Part shown: in pieces, positions 1-7,915 of the stretch
How positions within the stretch are numbered: the first letter of the stretch is position 1
How the letters are laid out: the number at the start of each line of letters is the position of its first letter
Assembly: GCF_002286985.1 (NCBI RefSeq)
Contig: NZ_NSKC01000002.1
Coordinates: 310,001-374,000, forward strand
Source of the DNA: Halorubrum salipaludis
Lineage (GTDB): Archaea > Halobacteriota > Halobacteria > Halobacteriales > Haloferacaceae
Reading direction: 5' to 3'
DNA length: 64,000 bases
Position numbers and translations under genes: made by a program
Notes under the pieces: generated by a model
Told to the model about the DNA's origin: nothing
Seen by the model: only the letters and a program-made list of their open reading frames with translations
The model's database searches: none

Positions 1-589
1 CGATGTCCACGCGGCCGCGGAGGTGCGGCGACAGCAGCGCGATCGCCAGCGCGAACGCGACGCCGACGCCGGCCGCCGCGGCGCCGTTGAGCACGTACTC
101 CGGAGAGGTCCGGAGCACGAACCCGGACGGCTCGAAGCTGGCGACGAGCCCGAGCGAGATGATGACGCCGGGGCTCGGCAGGTACTCGCCGATCTCCGAG
201 CTCGCGGTCTTGGCGGCGATCGTGAGGATCACCAGCCCGGCGAAGCGCTCGAAGACCGGGAGGTTCAGGAATCCCCTGAACGTGGGCGCGAAGGCGGCCT
301 CCAGCGCCGCGAGGGGGATGATGATCGCACCGATAAGCAGCACGGAGCCGGCCATCTGCCGGCGGCTGCCGTCCATCTCCGCGAGGATCACCGCGGCGGT
401 CGCTGAGCCGCCGAAGATGAGGATCCCCGTCTCGATCACGCCCGTCGCGGTCGTCAGGACGCCGGCGACGACTAAGGCGGGGAAGATCCCGTCGACGAGC
501 GGCAGCACCATCACCGTCGCGAGCAGCTTCGTCGCGCTCCCGACCTGCTGTTCCAGTCGGAGGGCGATCGGGTGACGTGAGACGCTCAT
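1..589 (-). CDS. DUF5794-like multi-pass membrane protein (partial, C-terminus off window)
   Basis: The reading frame starts at ATG 589 and runs off the left edge with no stop, so about 196 residues are visible. The protein begins MSVSRHPIALRLEQQVGSAT and is mostly hydrophobic, with stretches such as LLATVMVLPLVDGIFPALVV and AGSVLLIGAIIIPLAALEA. This suggests five or six membrane segments with short polar loops and no enzymatic motif. I associate this N-terminus with a haloarchaeal family of unknown function (DUF5794), from memory only. A 68-codon frame on the same strand (796-590) ends with a TGA that directly abuts this ATG; it may be a leader or chance. Function unknown. Confidence 0.75.
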   Translation of the reverse strand, partial: MSVSRHPIALRLEQQVGSATKLLATVMVLPLVDGIFPALVVAGVLTTATGVIETGILIFGGSATAAVILAEMDGSRRQMAGSVLLIGAIIIPLAALEAAFAPTFRGFLNLPVFERFAGLVILTIAAKTASSEIGEYLPSPGVIISLGLVASFEPSGFVLRTSPEYVLNGAAAAGVGVAFALAIALLSPHLRGRVDI

Positions 590-1044
590 TCAGGGGCGAT
601 GACCCTGACCGACGGGTACACGGTAGGAAGCGGACGACCCGCGATAGCCGAGGGCCCGGCGTACGGAGTCGAATCCGCGAGCGGCCCGACGAGCCCATGT
701 AAAGCGTTTGCGCGGATTGCCGGCTGTAAAGCGGGCGCCGAGGTTGAGAATCGGCTGGCCGGCGATGCGCGCGTTCACGGGACTGTCGGAGTCCATACTT
801 CATATATCTATTTCGGTTGCGTTAAAGGTTGTGTGAGACGTGCCCGCACGGAACGAGAGATCGATGTGCGATATCTGTGTAAGTCTTCGATGCGTCGACG
901 CAACGGCGACGCGACTGACGATTCATCGGAGGTTACGCCGATCGAGGCGACCGATACGTGTACGATCGTTTCACGAGTCGGTGCGTGGACCACGAACGAC
1001 GATCCCGACGCATATAATCGGGGAATAGCTGCCAAATCGATCGA
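590..1044. other. Gene-poor intergenic region left of the insertion sequence
   Basis: No convincing conserved gene lies in these 455 bases. Base composition is less GC-rich than in the neighbours. On the minus strand a 68-codon frame (796-590) has a TTTAA box about 30 bp before its ATG and ends flush with the DUF5794-like start; its first half shows GC-rich third positions and its second half does not. A TATA-like ATATAAT occurs on the plus strand near 1012-1018. The right end (1036-1044) is one copy of the 9-bp direct repeat that flanks the IS element. Confidence 0.5.
1036..1044. repeat. Left flanking direct repeat of the IS element
   Basis: ATCGATCGA directly abuts the left inverted repeat and is identical to 2046-2054. 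It is read as the target-site duplication. The motif is simple and common in GC-rich haloarchaeal DNA, so part of the match could be coincidence. Confidence 0.6.
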
Positions 1045-1069
1045 CGCTCTTCTGTAGGAGATTGTTGAT
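1045..1069 (+). repeat. Left terminal inverted repeat of the IS element
   Basis: A 25-bp end, complementary to 2021-2045 at 22 positions. Mismatches fall at 1052, 1058 and 1060. It lies 66 bp before the transposase start. Confidence 0.8.
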
Positions 1070-1134
1070 ACTGCTGAGCTGTTGCTGTCGAGTCGAAGAG
1101 GACAAGGACACCGCGTCAGCGGTGTCCGACACGA

Positions 1135-2019
1135 ATGATTCCGCTCGATGTGTTTGGGTCGGAATCGGTCGCAGCGGACCTGCTCCAACAGGTTCGCTGG
1201 CGTGACGGTGTTTCCTGTCCTCGCTGCCGTTCTGACCGAACGGTCAGAAACGGCAGCTATGGGCACTTTCAGCGGTATCTCTGTAAGGATTGCGGCCGCA
1301 CATTCAACGACAAAACCGGCACGATCTTTGCTCATTCGAAGATCGCACTCCGCAAATGGCTGTTTTCGATCTACGCCTTTTTGCGGTTTAATACGAGTCT
1401 CAGGCAGTTACAGTGCGAAATTGAAGTTACCTACAAAACGATCCACAGGCGTGTCGAGCGCTTCGCCGAAGCGCTCGACGCGCCGTCACTCGATCTCCGT
1501 GGCCCGGTCGAAATCGACGAGTTCTACGTCTCTTCTGGCCTGAAAGGCCGCGAGCGCGACCGCTGGTCGCGCTCTCGCGGCCTCTCCCGACGCGGGCGCG
1601 GGACGTATGAACAGGACAAACCGCCGGTGTTCGTCCTCGTGGATCGTGGCACTGGCCAACGCTATCTTGTGCCGGCGAAATCCGCAGACGAATCGACGAT
1701 CCGGCTCCTGCTGGCTGACCGCCAGCAGGAGCCTCTCACCGTCTATACAGACGGATTTTGCGCGTACGATCCTCTTGAGGAAGACGAGAAATTCGACCGC
1801 GAATACGTCGTTCACGGAAACGGTGAGTACGCCGACGACGCGATCCATGTGAACACCTGCGAGAGCCACGCGTCGCTGGCGCGACGGTGGCTCTCACCGC
1901 ATCGAGGTATCTCAAAAAATTGTCTCACACAGTATTTCCGAGCGTTCCAACTCAGACGAAAACTCTATCGCAAACCCGGACGAGAAGCGCTTAAACACGC
2001 TGTGAAAGCTACTCTCTGA
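1135..2019 (+). CDS. IS1595-family transposase (ISXO2-like DDE domain)
   Basis: The 294-residue protein has an N-terminal zinc ribbon (Cys28, Cys31, Cys50, Cys53 in CPRC and CKDC), then a helix-turn-helix-like stretch. An ISXO2-type catalytic domain follows. The acidic residues expected of the DDE core are in VEIDEFYV and YTDGFCAYDP; the third position falls in HVNTCESHASLARRW, where Asn or Glu could serve, as in other IS1595 members. It catalyses transposition of the surrounding 1001-bp element. Length and layout match the haloarchaeal ISH4-like group, though I cannot name the exact element. The frame is intact, so the enzyme may be functional. Confidence 0.9.
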   Translation: MIPLDVFGSESVAADLLQQVRWRDGVSCPRCRSDRTVRNGSYGHFQRYLCKDCGRTFNDKTGTIFAHSKIALRKWLFSIYAFLRFNTSLRQLQCEIEVTYKTIHRRVERFAEALDAPSLDLRGPVEIDEFYVSSGLKGRERDRWSRSRGLSRRGRGTYEQDKPPVFVLVDRGTGQRYLVPAKSADESTIRLLLADRQQEPLTVYTDGFCAYDPLEEDEKFDREYVVHGNGEYADDAIHVNTCESHASLARRWLSPHRGISKNCLTQYFRAFQLRRKLYRKPGREALKHAVKATL

Positions 2020-2020
2020 G

Positions 2021-2045
2021 ATCAACAATGTGCTACACAAGAGCG
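2021..2045 (-). repeat. Right terminal inverted repeat of the IS element
   Basis: Partner of 1045-1069. It begins two bases after the transposase stop codon (2017-2019), so the coding region nearly fills the element. Confidence 0.8.
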
Positions 2046-2054
2046 ATCGATCGA
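2046..2054. repeat. Right flanking direct repeat of the IS element
   Basis: Second copy of ATCGATCGA, directly outside the right inverted repeat. With 1036-1044 it marks the insertion point. Confidence 0.6.
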
Positions 2055-2224
2055 TTCTGTCCCGTCTGTTCGCCTGTCGGCGACGAATCCGCGGTCGAAC
2101 CGACGGCCGCCCGGCCGCTGGAATTAGTGAGAGGCCTACCACCCCTCCAAGATCGATCCACGAAATTGCATATTACGTGGATCTGGATGACAACGACGTG
2201 CACGTCTGTGCTGACTCGCAACGC

Positions 2225-2230
2225 TTTTTA
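2225..2230 (+). promoter_or_regulatory. TATA box of guaB
   Basis: TTTTTA at 23-28 bp upstream of ATG 2253, the spacing expected for a leaderless archaeal transcript. Only the region from 2055 to 2224 separates it from the IS element. Confidence 0.6.
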
Positions 2231-2252
2231 TCGGCGACTCACGACGGTTTAT

Positions 2253-3740
2253 ATGGCGACAGACTCCGACCGATTCTCGGCGAAACTCGATGTCCCGGAA
2301 GCGTTGACGTTCGACGACGTGCTCTTAAAGCCCAAGGAGAGCCGCGTGGAGCCCGACGACGCGGATCTCTCCGCGCGCGTCTCGAAGAACGTCGAACTCA
2401 CGGTCCCGGTCCTCTCGGCGGCGATGGACACGGTGACCGAGAGCGACCTCGCGATCGCGATGGCCCGCGAGGGCGGGCTCGGCGTCCTCCACCGCAACAT
2501 GACCGTCGAGGAGACGGCCGCGGAGGTCGAGCGCGTCAAACGCGCCCACGAGCTGGTCATCCGACGCGAGAACGTCGTGACCGTCTCGCCCGACGACACG
2601 GTCCGCGAGGCCGACGCCGTGATGGAGCGGCAGGGCGTCTCCGGCGCCCCGGTCGTCGACGAGGACGACGCGGTCCTAGGGATCATTTCGGGCACCGACA
2701 TCCGTCCCTACCTCGAGGTCGGCGAGGACGACGCCGTCAGCGAGGCAATGACCGACGAGGTCATCACCGCGCCCGAGGACGTCGACGCCCGCGAGGCGCT
2801 CGAGCTGATGTACGACCACAAGATCGAGCGCGTCCCGATCGTGGACGACGCCGACCGGCTCGTCGGGCTCGTCACGATGCAGGGGATCCTCCAGCGCCGC
2901 GAGCACGAGGAGGCCGCCCGCGACGAGGACGGTCGCCTGCTCGCCGGCGTGGCGGTGGGTCCCTTCGAGGAGGAGCGCGCCGTCGCGGCCGACGAGGCCG
3001 ACGTCGACGTGATCTTCATCGACTGCGCGCACGCCCACAACCTCAACGTGCTCGACTCGGCGCGGGCGATCAAAGAGACCGTCGACGCCGACGTGGTCGT
3101 CGGTAACGTCGGGACGCGCGAGGCCGCCGAGGCCGCCGTCGACTTCGCGGACGGCCTCAAGGTCGGCATCGGCCCGGGATCGATCTGCACCACGCGCGTG
3201 GTGAGCGGCGCGGGGATGCCCCAGATGACCGCCGTCTCGCAGGTGGCCGACGTGGCCGCCGAACACGGCGTGCCCGTGATCGCCGACGGCGGTATCCGCT
3301 ACTCCGGCGACGCGATCAAGGCGCTCGCCGCGGGCGCGAACGCGGTCATGCTCGGCTCGTACTTCGCCGGCACCGACGAGGCGCCCGGCCGCGTCATCAC
3401 GATGCAGGGGAAAAAGTACAAGCAGTACCGCGGGATGGGGTCGGTCGGCGCGATGAAGTCGGGCGGCGGCGACCGCTACCTCAAGGAGGAGGACGAAGAC
3501 GAGGAGTTCGTTCCGGAGGGCGTCGAGGCCGCGACCCCGTACAAGGGGAGCCTCGCCTCCGAGCTCCACCAGCTCACGGGCGGCATCTGCTCCGGGATGG
3601 GATACGTCGGCGCCGAGACGGTCCCGGAGCTCCACGAGCGCGCCGAGTTTGTCCGCGTCTCCAGCGCCGGACAGAGCGAGAGCCACCCGCACGACGTGAT
3701 GATCACCGACGAGGCGCCCAACTACAGTCCGAACGAGTGA
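2253..3740 (+). CDS. guaB: Inosine-5'-monophosphate dehydrogenase
   Basis: Converts IMP to XMP with NAD+, the committed step of guanine nucleotide synthesis in the cytoplasm. The 495-residue protein has the classic layout: TIM-barrel start (FDDVLLKP, 20-27), two CBS domains (about 98-215), then the active-site loop GPGSICTTR with catalytic Cys312. The IMP-binding DGG sits near 345 and the flap motif RGMGSVGAM is at 393-401. I chose ATG 2253 because a TTTTTA box lies at 2225-2230, about 25 bp upstream, fitting a leaderless haloarchaeal transcript; an open frame extends upstream but lacks family similarity. The gene is monocistronic and starts about 200 bp right of the IS element, which may have altered its upstream region. 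Confidence 0.97.
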   Translation: MATDSDRFSAKLDVPEALTFDDVLLKPKESRVEPDDADLSARVSKNVELTVPVLSAAMDTVTESDLAIAMAREGGLGVLHRNMTVEETAAEVERVKRAHELVIRRENVVTVSPDDTVREADAVMERQGVSGAPVVDEDDAVLGIISGTDIRPYLEVGEDDAVSEAMTDEVITAPEDVDAREALELMYDHKIERVPIVDDADRLVGLVTMQGILQRREHEEAARDEDGRLLAGVAVGPFEEERAVAADEADVDVIFIDCAHAHNLNVLDSARAIKETVDADVVVGNVGTREAAEAAVDFADGLKVGIGPGSICTTRVVSGAGMPQMTAVSQVADVAAEHGVPVIADGGIRYSGDAIKALAAGANAVMLGSYFAGTDEAPGRVITMQGKKYKQYRGMGSVGAMKSGGGDRYLKEEDEDEEFVPEGVEAATPYKGSLASELHQLTGGICSGMGYVGAETVPELHERAEFVRVSSAGQSESHPHDVMITDEAPNYSPNE

Positions 3741-3893
3741 CGCGGCGGTAGCGCCCGGCTCGACGGCGCGAACCGCGTCCGGGGCGACTGACTCCCGATC
3801 CCGAAACCGGTGACTCGGACCCGAAGAGGTATTTTAATATAGTCCGCGCAGAGACGAAACGTGTGAGCGAACACGTCGTCGCTCCGAGAATCC

Positions 3894-4487
3894 ATGAGTG
3901 AGCAACCGCCGCTGGTCCTCGTGGTGGAGGACGAGCCAGACCTGGCCGACCTGTACGCCGCGTGGCTCGGCGACGAGTATCGCGTCCGGACCGCGTACGG
4001 CGGCCAGGAGGCGTTAGACGAGCTCGACGAGGCCGACGACGGGGTCGACGCGATCCTGCTGGACCGACGGATGCCGGGGCTGTCCGGTGACGAGGTCCTC
4101 GCCGCGGTCCGCGAGCGCGGCATCGACTGCCGCGTCGCCATGGTGACCGCAGTCGAACCCGACTTCGACATTCTGAAGATGGGCTTCGACGACTACCTCG
4201 TGAAGCCGGTCACCAGCGACACCCTCCGCGATACGGTCGAGGGACTGCTTCGCCGCGGCGAGTACGACACCGAGATGCAGGAGCTGTTCTCGCTGACCTC
4301 GAAGAAGGCGATGCTGGAGACCGAGAAGAGCGCGACCGAGCTCGCGGACCACGAGGAGTACCAGCGGCTCACCGACCGGATCGCTGAGCTCCGGTCTCGC
4401 GCCGACCAGTCGCTGGAGGCGGTGACCGAGGACGACGACGACTTCGAGAAGCTGTTTCAGGAGTTCGACACCGACGCCGAGGAGTGA
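3894..4487 (+). CDS. HalX-type response regulator
   Basis: A 197-residue cytoplasmic signalling protein. Residues 6-120 form a receiver domain with the acidic pocket Glu12-Asp13, phospho-acceptor Asp57 (ILLDRRMPG), Thr85 and Lys104 (YLVKPV). Residues 130-190 are a charged helical region matching the HalX output domain of haloarchaea, whose target is unknown. No DNA-binding HTH is visible. No histidine kinase is adjacent, so the partner is elsewhere. A TTTAATATA box at about 3831 lies some 60 bp upstream, so the message probably has a short leader. It sits between guaB and a helicase gene, all on the same strand but with separate promoters. Confidence 0.9.
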   Translation: MSEQPPLVLVVEDEPDLADLYAAWLGDEYRVRTAYGGQEALDELDEADDGVDAILLDRRMPGLSGDEVLAAVRERGIDCRVAMVTAVEPDFDILKMGFDDYLVKPVTSDTLRDTVEGLLRRGEYDTEMQELFSLTSKKAMLETEKSATELADHEEYQRLTDRIAELRSRADQSLEAVTEDDDDFEKLFQEFDTDAEE

Positions 4488-4564
4488 CGGCGACGCCGAG
4501 CCTCGGCCGGTGAGTCCGTCCCGCGCGACTTTTTAAATACGTTGCCGCCGAACCCGCAGATCGA

Positions 4565-6562
4565 ATGCGCGTTCGCGATCTCCCGCTGTCGGAGCGGTTC
4601 GTCGAGCACTTCGCCGACCGGGGGATCCGCGAGCTGTATCCCCCGCAGGCGGCCGCGGTCGACGCCGGCGTCTGCCAGGGCGAGAACGTCGTCGCCGCGG
4701 TGCCGACCGCCTCGGGGAAGACGTTCGTCGCCGAGCTGGCGCTGCTGACCGCGGACGGGCCCGGCCTCTACGTCTGTCCCCTCCGCGCGCTCGCCCGCGA
4801 GAAGTACGAGGCGTTCGCGGCGCTGCCCGGCGTCGAGGCCGCGATCTCGACCGGCGACTTCGACGCGTCGGGCGAGGACCTCGCGGGCAACGACGTGGTG
4901 GTCGCCACAAGCGAGAAGGTCGACTCCGCGATCCGCAACGGCGCGTCGTGGGTCGACGAGCTCGCCTGCGTCGCCGTCGACGAGGTCCACCTCCTCGGCG
5001 CGGAGCGCCGCGGCCCGACCCTCGAGGTCACCCTCGCGACGCTCCGTCGACGGAACCCCGAGCTACAGGTCGTCTCGCTGTCCGCGACGGTCGACAACCC
5101 GGAGGCGATCGCGGAGTGGCTGGACGCGGCCCTCGTGGAGTCCGAGTGGCGGCCCGTCGACCTCCGCACCGGCGTCGCCGTCGGCGGGGACGTGACGTTC
5201 GACGACGGAACGGAGATCTCGGTCGCCGTCGAAGGAGACTCGAACGGCGGAAGCGGTGACGACGACGGTTCCGACGAGGATCCCCCCGACGACGATCACC
5301 CCGACGACACCGAAATCACCGCCGCCCTCGTCGCCGACGCGGTCGACCGGGGCGGCCAGTGTCTCGCGTTCGTCCGGTCCCGAACGGAGGCGGTCGCGCT
5401 GGCCGAGCGGCTCGCGGACGACGGGCTCGCCGACCGATTCGGCGTCGAGTCGGCCGCCGTGACCGCCGCCGACGAGGCCGCCGAGGTGGACGGCACCGCG
5501 ACCGGCCGGCAGCTGGCGGACTGCCTGCGGTCCGGCGTGGCCTTCCACCACGCGGGGCTGCGGGCCGGTCACCGGGCGGTCGTCGAGGAGGCGTTCCGCG
5601 ACCGCGAGATCGCCTGTATCTGCGCGACGCCGACGCTGGCCGCCGGCGTCAACGTCCCCGCGCGGCGGGTCGTGGTCCGCGACCAGAAGCGGTACGCGGG
5701 GTCGGCGATGGAGTGGCTCCCCACGCTGGAGGTCCACCAGATGTGCGGGCGCGCCGGGCGTCCCGGGCTGGACCCGTACGGCGAGGCCGTGCTCGTCGGC
5801 GACGCGGACACCGAGGCCGAGCTCGTCGAGCGGTACGTCGAGGGGGAGCCGGAGGCGGTCGAGTCGACGCTCGCCGACCCGGCGTCGCTGCGGACGCACG
5901 TCCTCTCGGCGGTCGCGACCGGGTTCGCCGAGACCGAGGCCGAGATCCTCGACGTGTTCGAGGGGACCTTCTACGCGCGAGAGGCGGGCGCGGGCGGACT
6001 GGCTGACGCCGTCGCCGTCGCGGTCGACGACCTCGTCTCCGGCGGGTTGATCGACCGGGAGACCGGCGAGGGCGGCGTCGAGGCGTACCGGCTGGTCGCC
6101 ACTCCGGTCGGGGAGACGGCCTCGAAGCAGTACGTCAGGCCGGAGACCGCAGAGCGGATCGTCTCGGGGCTCCGGACCGCCGCGGCGATGTCGAACGCGA
6201 CGACGCTCACCGCCTTCGAGGTGGTCTGTGACACGCCGGACATGCAGGACACCTACCTCGGCAACGAGGAGCGCGCCGACATCTACCGGTTCGCGCGGGC
6301 GAACGCGGGGACGCTGACGACCGCGATGGACGAGGCTGACGACTTCGAGGAGTGGCTGGAGTCGGTGAAGACGGCGCGAATCCTCGACGAGTGGATCGGC
6401 GGCGCGACCGTCGAGGAGCTGGTCGAGTCGTACCGGATCGGGCCGGGCGACCTCGACTCGCGCGTCGAGCGCGCCGAGTGGTTGTTGAGCGCGGCCGAGG
6501 CGCTCGCGGAGACGATCGGCGTGCGCGTGCCGGCGATCACGAGGGCTCGCTCGCGGCTGTGA
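4565..6562 (+). CDS. Hel308-like superfamily 2 DNA helicase, short form lacking domain V
   Basis: An ATP-dependent helicase related to Hel308, which in archaea acts at stalled replication forks. In the 665 residues I see Walker A VPTASGKT (46-53), DEVH (139-142), SAT (173-175), and motif VI QMCGRAGRPG with the GLDPYGEA continuation. The winged-helix and ratchet regions follow (LRTHVL, then KTARILDEWI and YRIGPGDL). An acidic insert of about 25 residues sits near 225-250. The protein ends at ALAETIGVRVPAITRARSRL, just where full Hel308 proteins continue into the helix-hairpin-helix domain V. It is therefore either a paralogue with a distinct role or a truncated helicase. The TTTTTAAATA box at 4529-4538 supports ATG 4565. 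Confidence 0.85.
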   Translation: MRVRDLPLSERFVEHFADRGIRELYPPQAAAVDAGVCQGENVVAAVPTASGKTFVAELALLTADGPGLYVCPLRALAREKYEAFAALPGVEAAISTGDFDASGEDLAGNDVVVATSEKVDSAIRNGASWVDELACVAVDEVHLLGAERRGPTLEVTLATLRRRNPELQVVSLSATVDNPEAIAEWLDAALVESEWRPVDLRTGVAVGGDVTFDDGTEISVAVEGDSNGGSGDDDGSDEDPPDDDHPDDTEITAALVADAVDRGGQCLAFVRSRTEAVALAERLADDGLADRFGVESAAVTAADEAAEVDGTATGRQLADCLRSGVAFHHAGLRAGHRAVVEEAFRDREIACICATPTLAAGVNVPARRVVVRDQKRYAGSAMEWLPTLEVHQMCGRAGRPGLDPYGEAVLVGDADTEAELVERYVEGEPEAVESTLADPASLRTHVLSAVATGFAETEAEILDVFEGTFYAREAGAGGLADAVAVAVDDLVSGGLIDRETGEGGVEAYRLVATPVGETASKQYVRPETAERIVSGLRTAAAMSNATTLTAFEVVCDTPDMQDTYLGNEERADIYRFARANAGTLTTAMDEADDFEEWLESVKTARILDEWIGGATVEELVESYRIGPGDLDSRVERAEWLLSAAEALAETIGVRVPAITRARSRL

Positions 6563-6650
6563 GCGGGAACGGGAGAGAAGATGGCAGAGAGGGAGAGAGG
6601 GAGAGAGAGAGGACGACAGAGAAGGAGAGAGCGAGGCGGAGAGACGGCGA
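6563..6650. repeat. Purine-rich low-complexity tract between convergent genes
   Basis: Nearly all bases from about 6563 to 6640 are G or A in GAGAGGGAGAGAGG-like runs. On the other strand this is a long polypyrimidine tract downstream of the squalene synthase stop. It may help terminate transcription of the two convergent genes or be simple replication-slippage sequence. No gene is present. Confidence 0.6.
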
Positions 6651-7718
6651 TCAGTCCGCGGGCTCGACCGCCCGGTGGAACGGCGTCCGCGCGATCGTCT
6701 GTCGGAGTTCGGCGAGCGAGTCGCGGCCGGCGTCGCCGGCGACGGACATCACCGCGAACACCTCCTGTCTGGAGATCTTCACGCCGGTCTCGGTGAGCGC
6801 GTCCTCGGGGCGGGAGCCGAGCTCGCGGAGGGTGCCGACCGCGAGCAGGTACGGGACGGTCCACGCCTCCATCGTGTTCCCGTTCGAGAGCGGCATCGTC
6901 TCGAGGTACGCCTGCGCGTCGTCGAGGAACGAGCGGGCGTAGTCGGCGGTCCGGTCGACGACGCGGGCGGACGACTCGCGGTTCTCCGGGTGGACCACGC
7001 GCTCCTGATCGACCCCCTCGTCCGCGAGCCACTCCGCGGGGAGGTAGACGTTGTTCTCCTCGGTGTAGTCGTCGTACACGTCCTTCGAGACGTTCACGAG
7101 CTGGAGGAGGAGCCCGAACTCCTCGGCGGTGTCGCGGAGCCGCTGCGCCCGGTCCTCGGTGACATCGCCGCGGGTGAGCAGGTTCGTGATGAGGTTGCCG
7201 ACCGTCCCGGCGGCGTAGTAGCAGTACTGCTCCAGCTCGTCGCGGTCGTCGATGCGGAGCCCGCCCTCGGTGGCGTGCCGGTCGACGAACATCGCCATCC
7301 CCTCGACCATCTCCAACACCGGTGGGACGATCGCCTCGCGGGCCTCGGCGTCGAACTCCGCGAACGTCGCCACGATCGTCGGCGCCTCGGCGACGACCTC
7401 CCAGTCGTCGTTGCGCTCCGCGGGGGCGGGGAGCCACTCGTCGACGGCTTCGCGGAACGCCGCGATGTCGGCCTCGTCGTCGGGGTCGATCGCGCGTCGG
7501 TACGTCCGCAACACGTCGCTCTGGGCCTCTGGAGGGATGTGGCCCGCGTCTTCGACGGTGTCGGCGACCCGACAGAGGAGGTACCCCACGCAGATGTGCG
7601 AGGCCATCGGCTCCTCCAACACGTCGACCGTCAGCGCGAAGGTCCGGGAGACGCCTTGCACCGCCTCGTGACACCACTGGAGGTCGGGCTCGACGGGACC
7701 GCGTTCTCGTCCGCTCAT
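6651..7718 (-). CDS. Squalene synthase (phytoene/squalene synthase family)
   Basis: Probably joins two farnesyl diphosphates to squalene, a major neutral lipid of haloarchaeal membranes. The 355-residue protein has the two aspartate-rich motifs of the family: DTVED (53-57) in HICVGYLLCRVADTVED, and SKDVYDD (211-217) before YTEENNVYLP. The context YCYYAAGTVGNL (165-175) resembles eukaryotic squalene synthase YCHYVAG more than phytoene synthase, so I favour squalene over phytoene as product. The start at ATG 7718 has a CTTTTTATG box about 30 bp upstream on the minus strand, fitting a leaderless message; an upstream-extended frame looks non-coding. It is convergent with the helicase gene and divergent from the acyl-CoA dehydrogenase gene. 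Confidence 0.85.
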   Translation of the reverse strand: MSGRERGPVEPDLQWCHEAVQGVSRTFALTVDVLEEPMASHICVGYLLCRVADTVEDAGHIPPEAQSDVLRTYRRAIDPDDEADIAAFREAVDEWLPAPAERNDDWEVVAEAPTIVATFAEFDAEAREAIVPPVLEMVEGMAMFVDRHATEGGLRIDDRDELEQYCYYAAGTVGNLITNLLTRGDVTEDRAQRLRDTAEEFGLLLQLVNVSKDVYDDYTEENNVYLPAEWLADEGVDQERVVHPENRESSARVVDRTADYARSFLDDAQAYLETMPLSNGNTMEAWTVPYLLAVGTLRELGSRPEDALTETGVKISRQEVFAVMSVAGDAGRDSLAELRQTIARTPFHRAVEPAD

Positions 7719-7915
7719 TCGGTTACGGACTCTTACGTCACAACGCATAAAAAGCCTCGTGGAACGCCGGGCGGGCCCGCGGTGGGACTTCCGTTCTCGT
7801 GGGTCCGGCTTCCGCCCCCGCGGTGTCCGGCTTTTCTCCGGACGAGGCCGCCAAACGCCCGGCCCGTGTACAACCGTGTGGAAACGGCTAAGTTGCCGTG
7901 CGGTCACCCCCGATC

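Larger units (their letters stand above)
1045..2045 (+). mobile_element. Complete IS1595-type insertion sequence, 1001 bp
   Basis: The element carries one transposase gene between terminal inverted repeats. The left end (1045-1069) and the complement of the right end (2021-2045) agree at 22 of 25 positions and share the inner block ATTGTTGAT and the outer block CGCTCTT. The identical 9-mer ATCGATCGA lies directly outside both ends (1036-1044 and 2046-2054), as expected for a target duplication. IS1595 elements usually duplicate 8 bp, so one of the nine bases may match by chance. The intact transposase and close-matching ends suggest a recent, possibly active insertion between the DUF5794-like gene and guaB. 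Confidence 0.85.

Noticed and set aside
808..1335. Minus-strand frame spanning the left IS end
   Set aside because: It runs through the terminal repeat and the transposase 5' end, with no recognisable domain or promoter.
2676..3692. Long open frame antisense to guaB
   Set aside because: It lies wholly opposite a clear IMP dehydrogenase gene, has low-complexity Val/Asp/Arg composition and no family similarity; high GC keeps antisense frames open.
6651..7718. Phytoene synthase (crtB) as the product
   Set aside because: The YCYYAAGTVGNL context and the HICVGYLLCRVADTVED motif look more like squalene synthase; without a carotenoid gene cluster nearby I kept squalene synthase as first choice.
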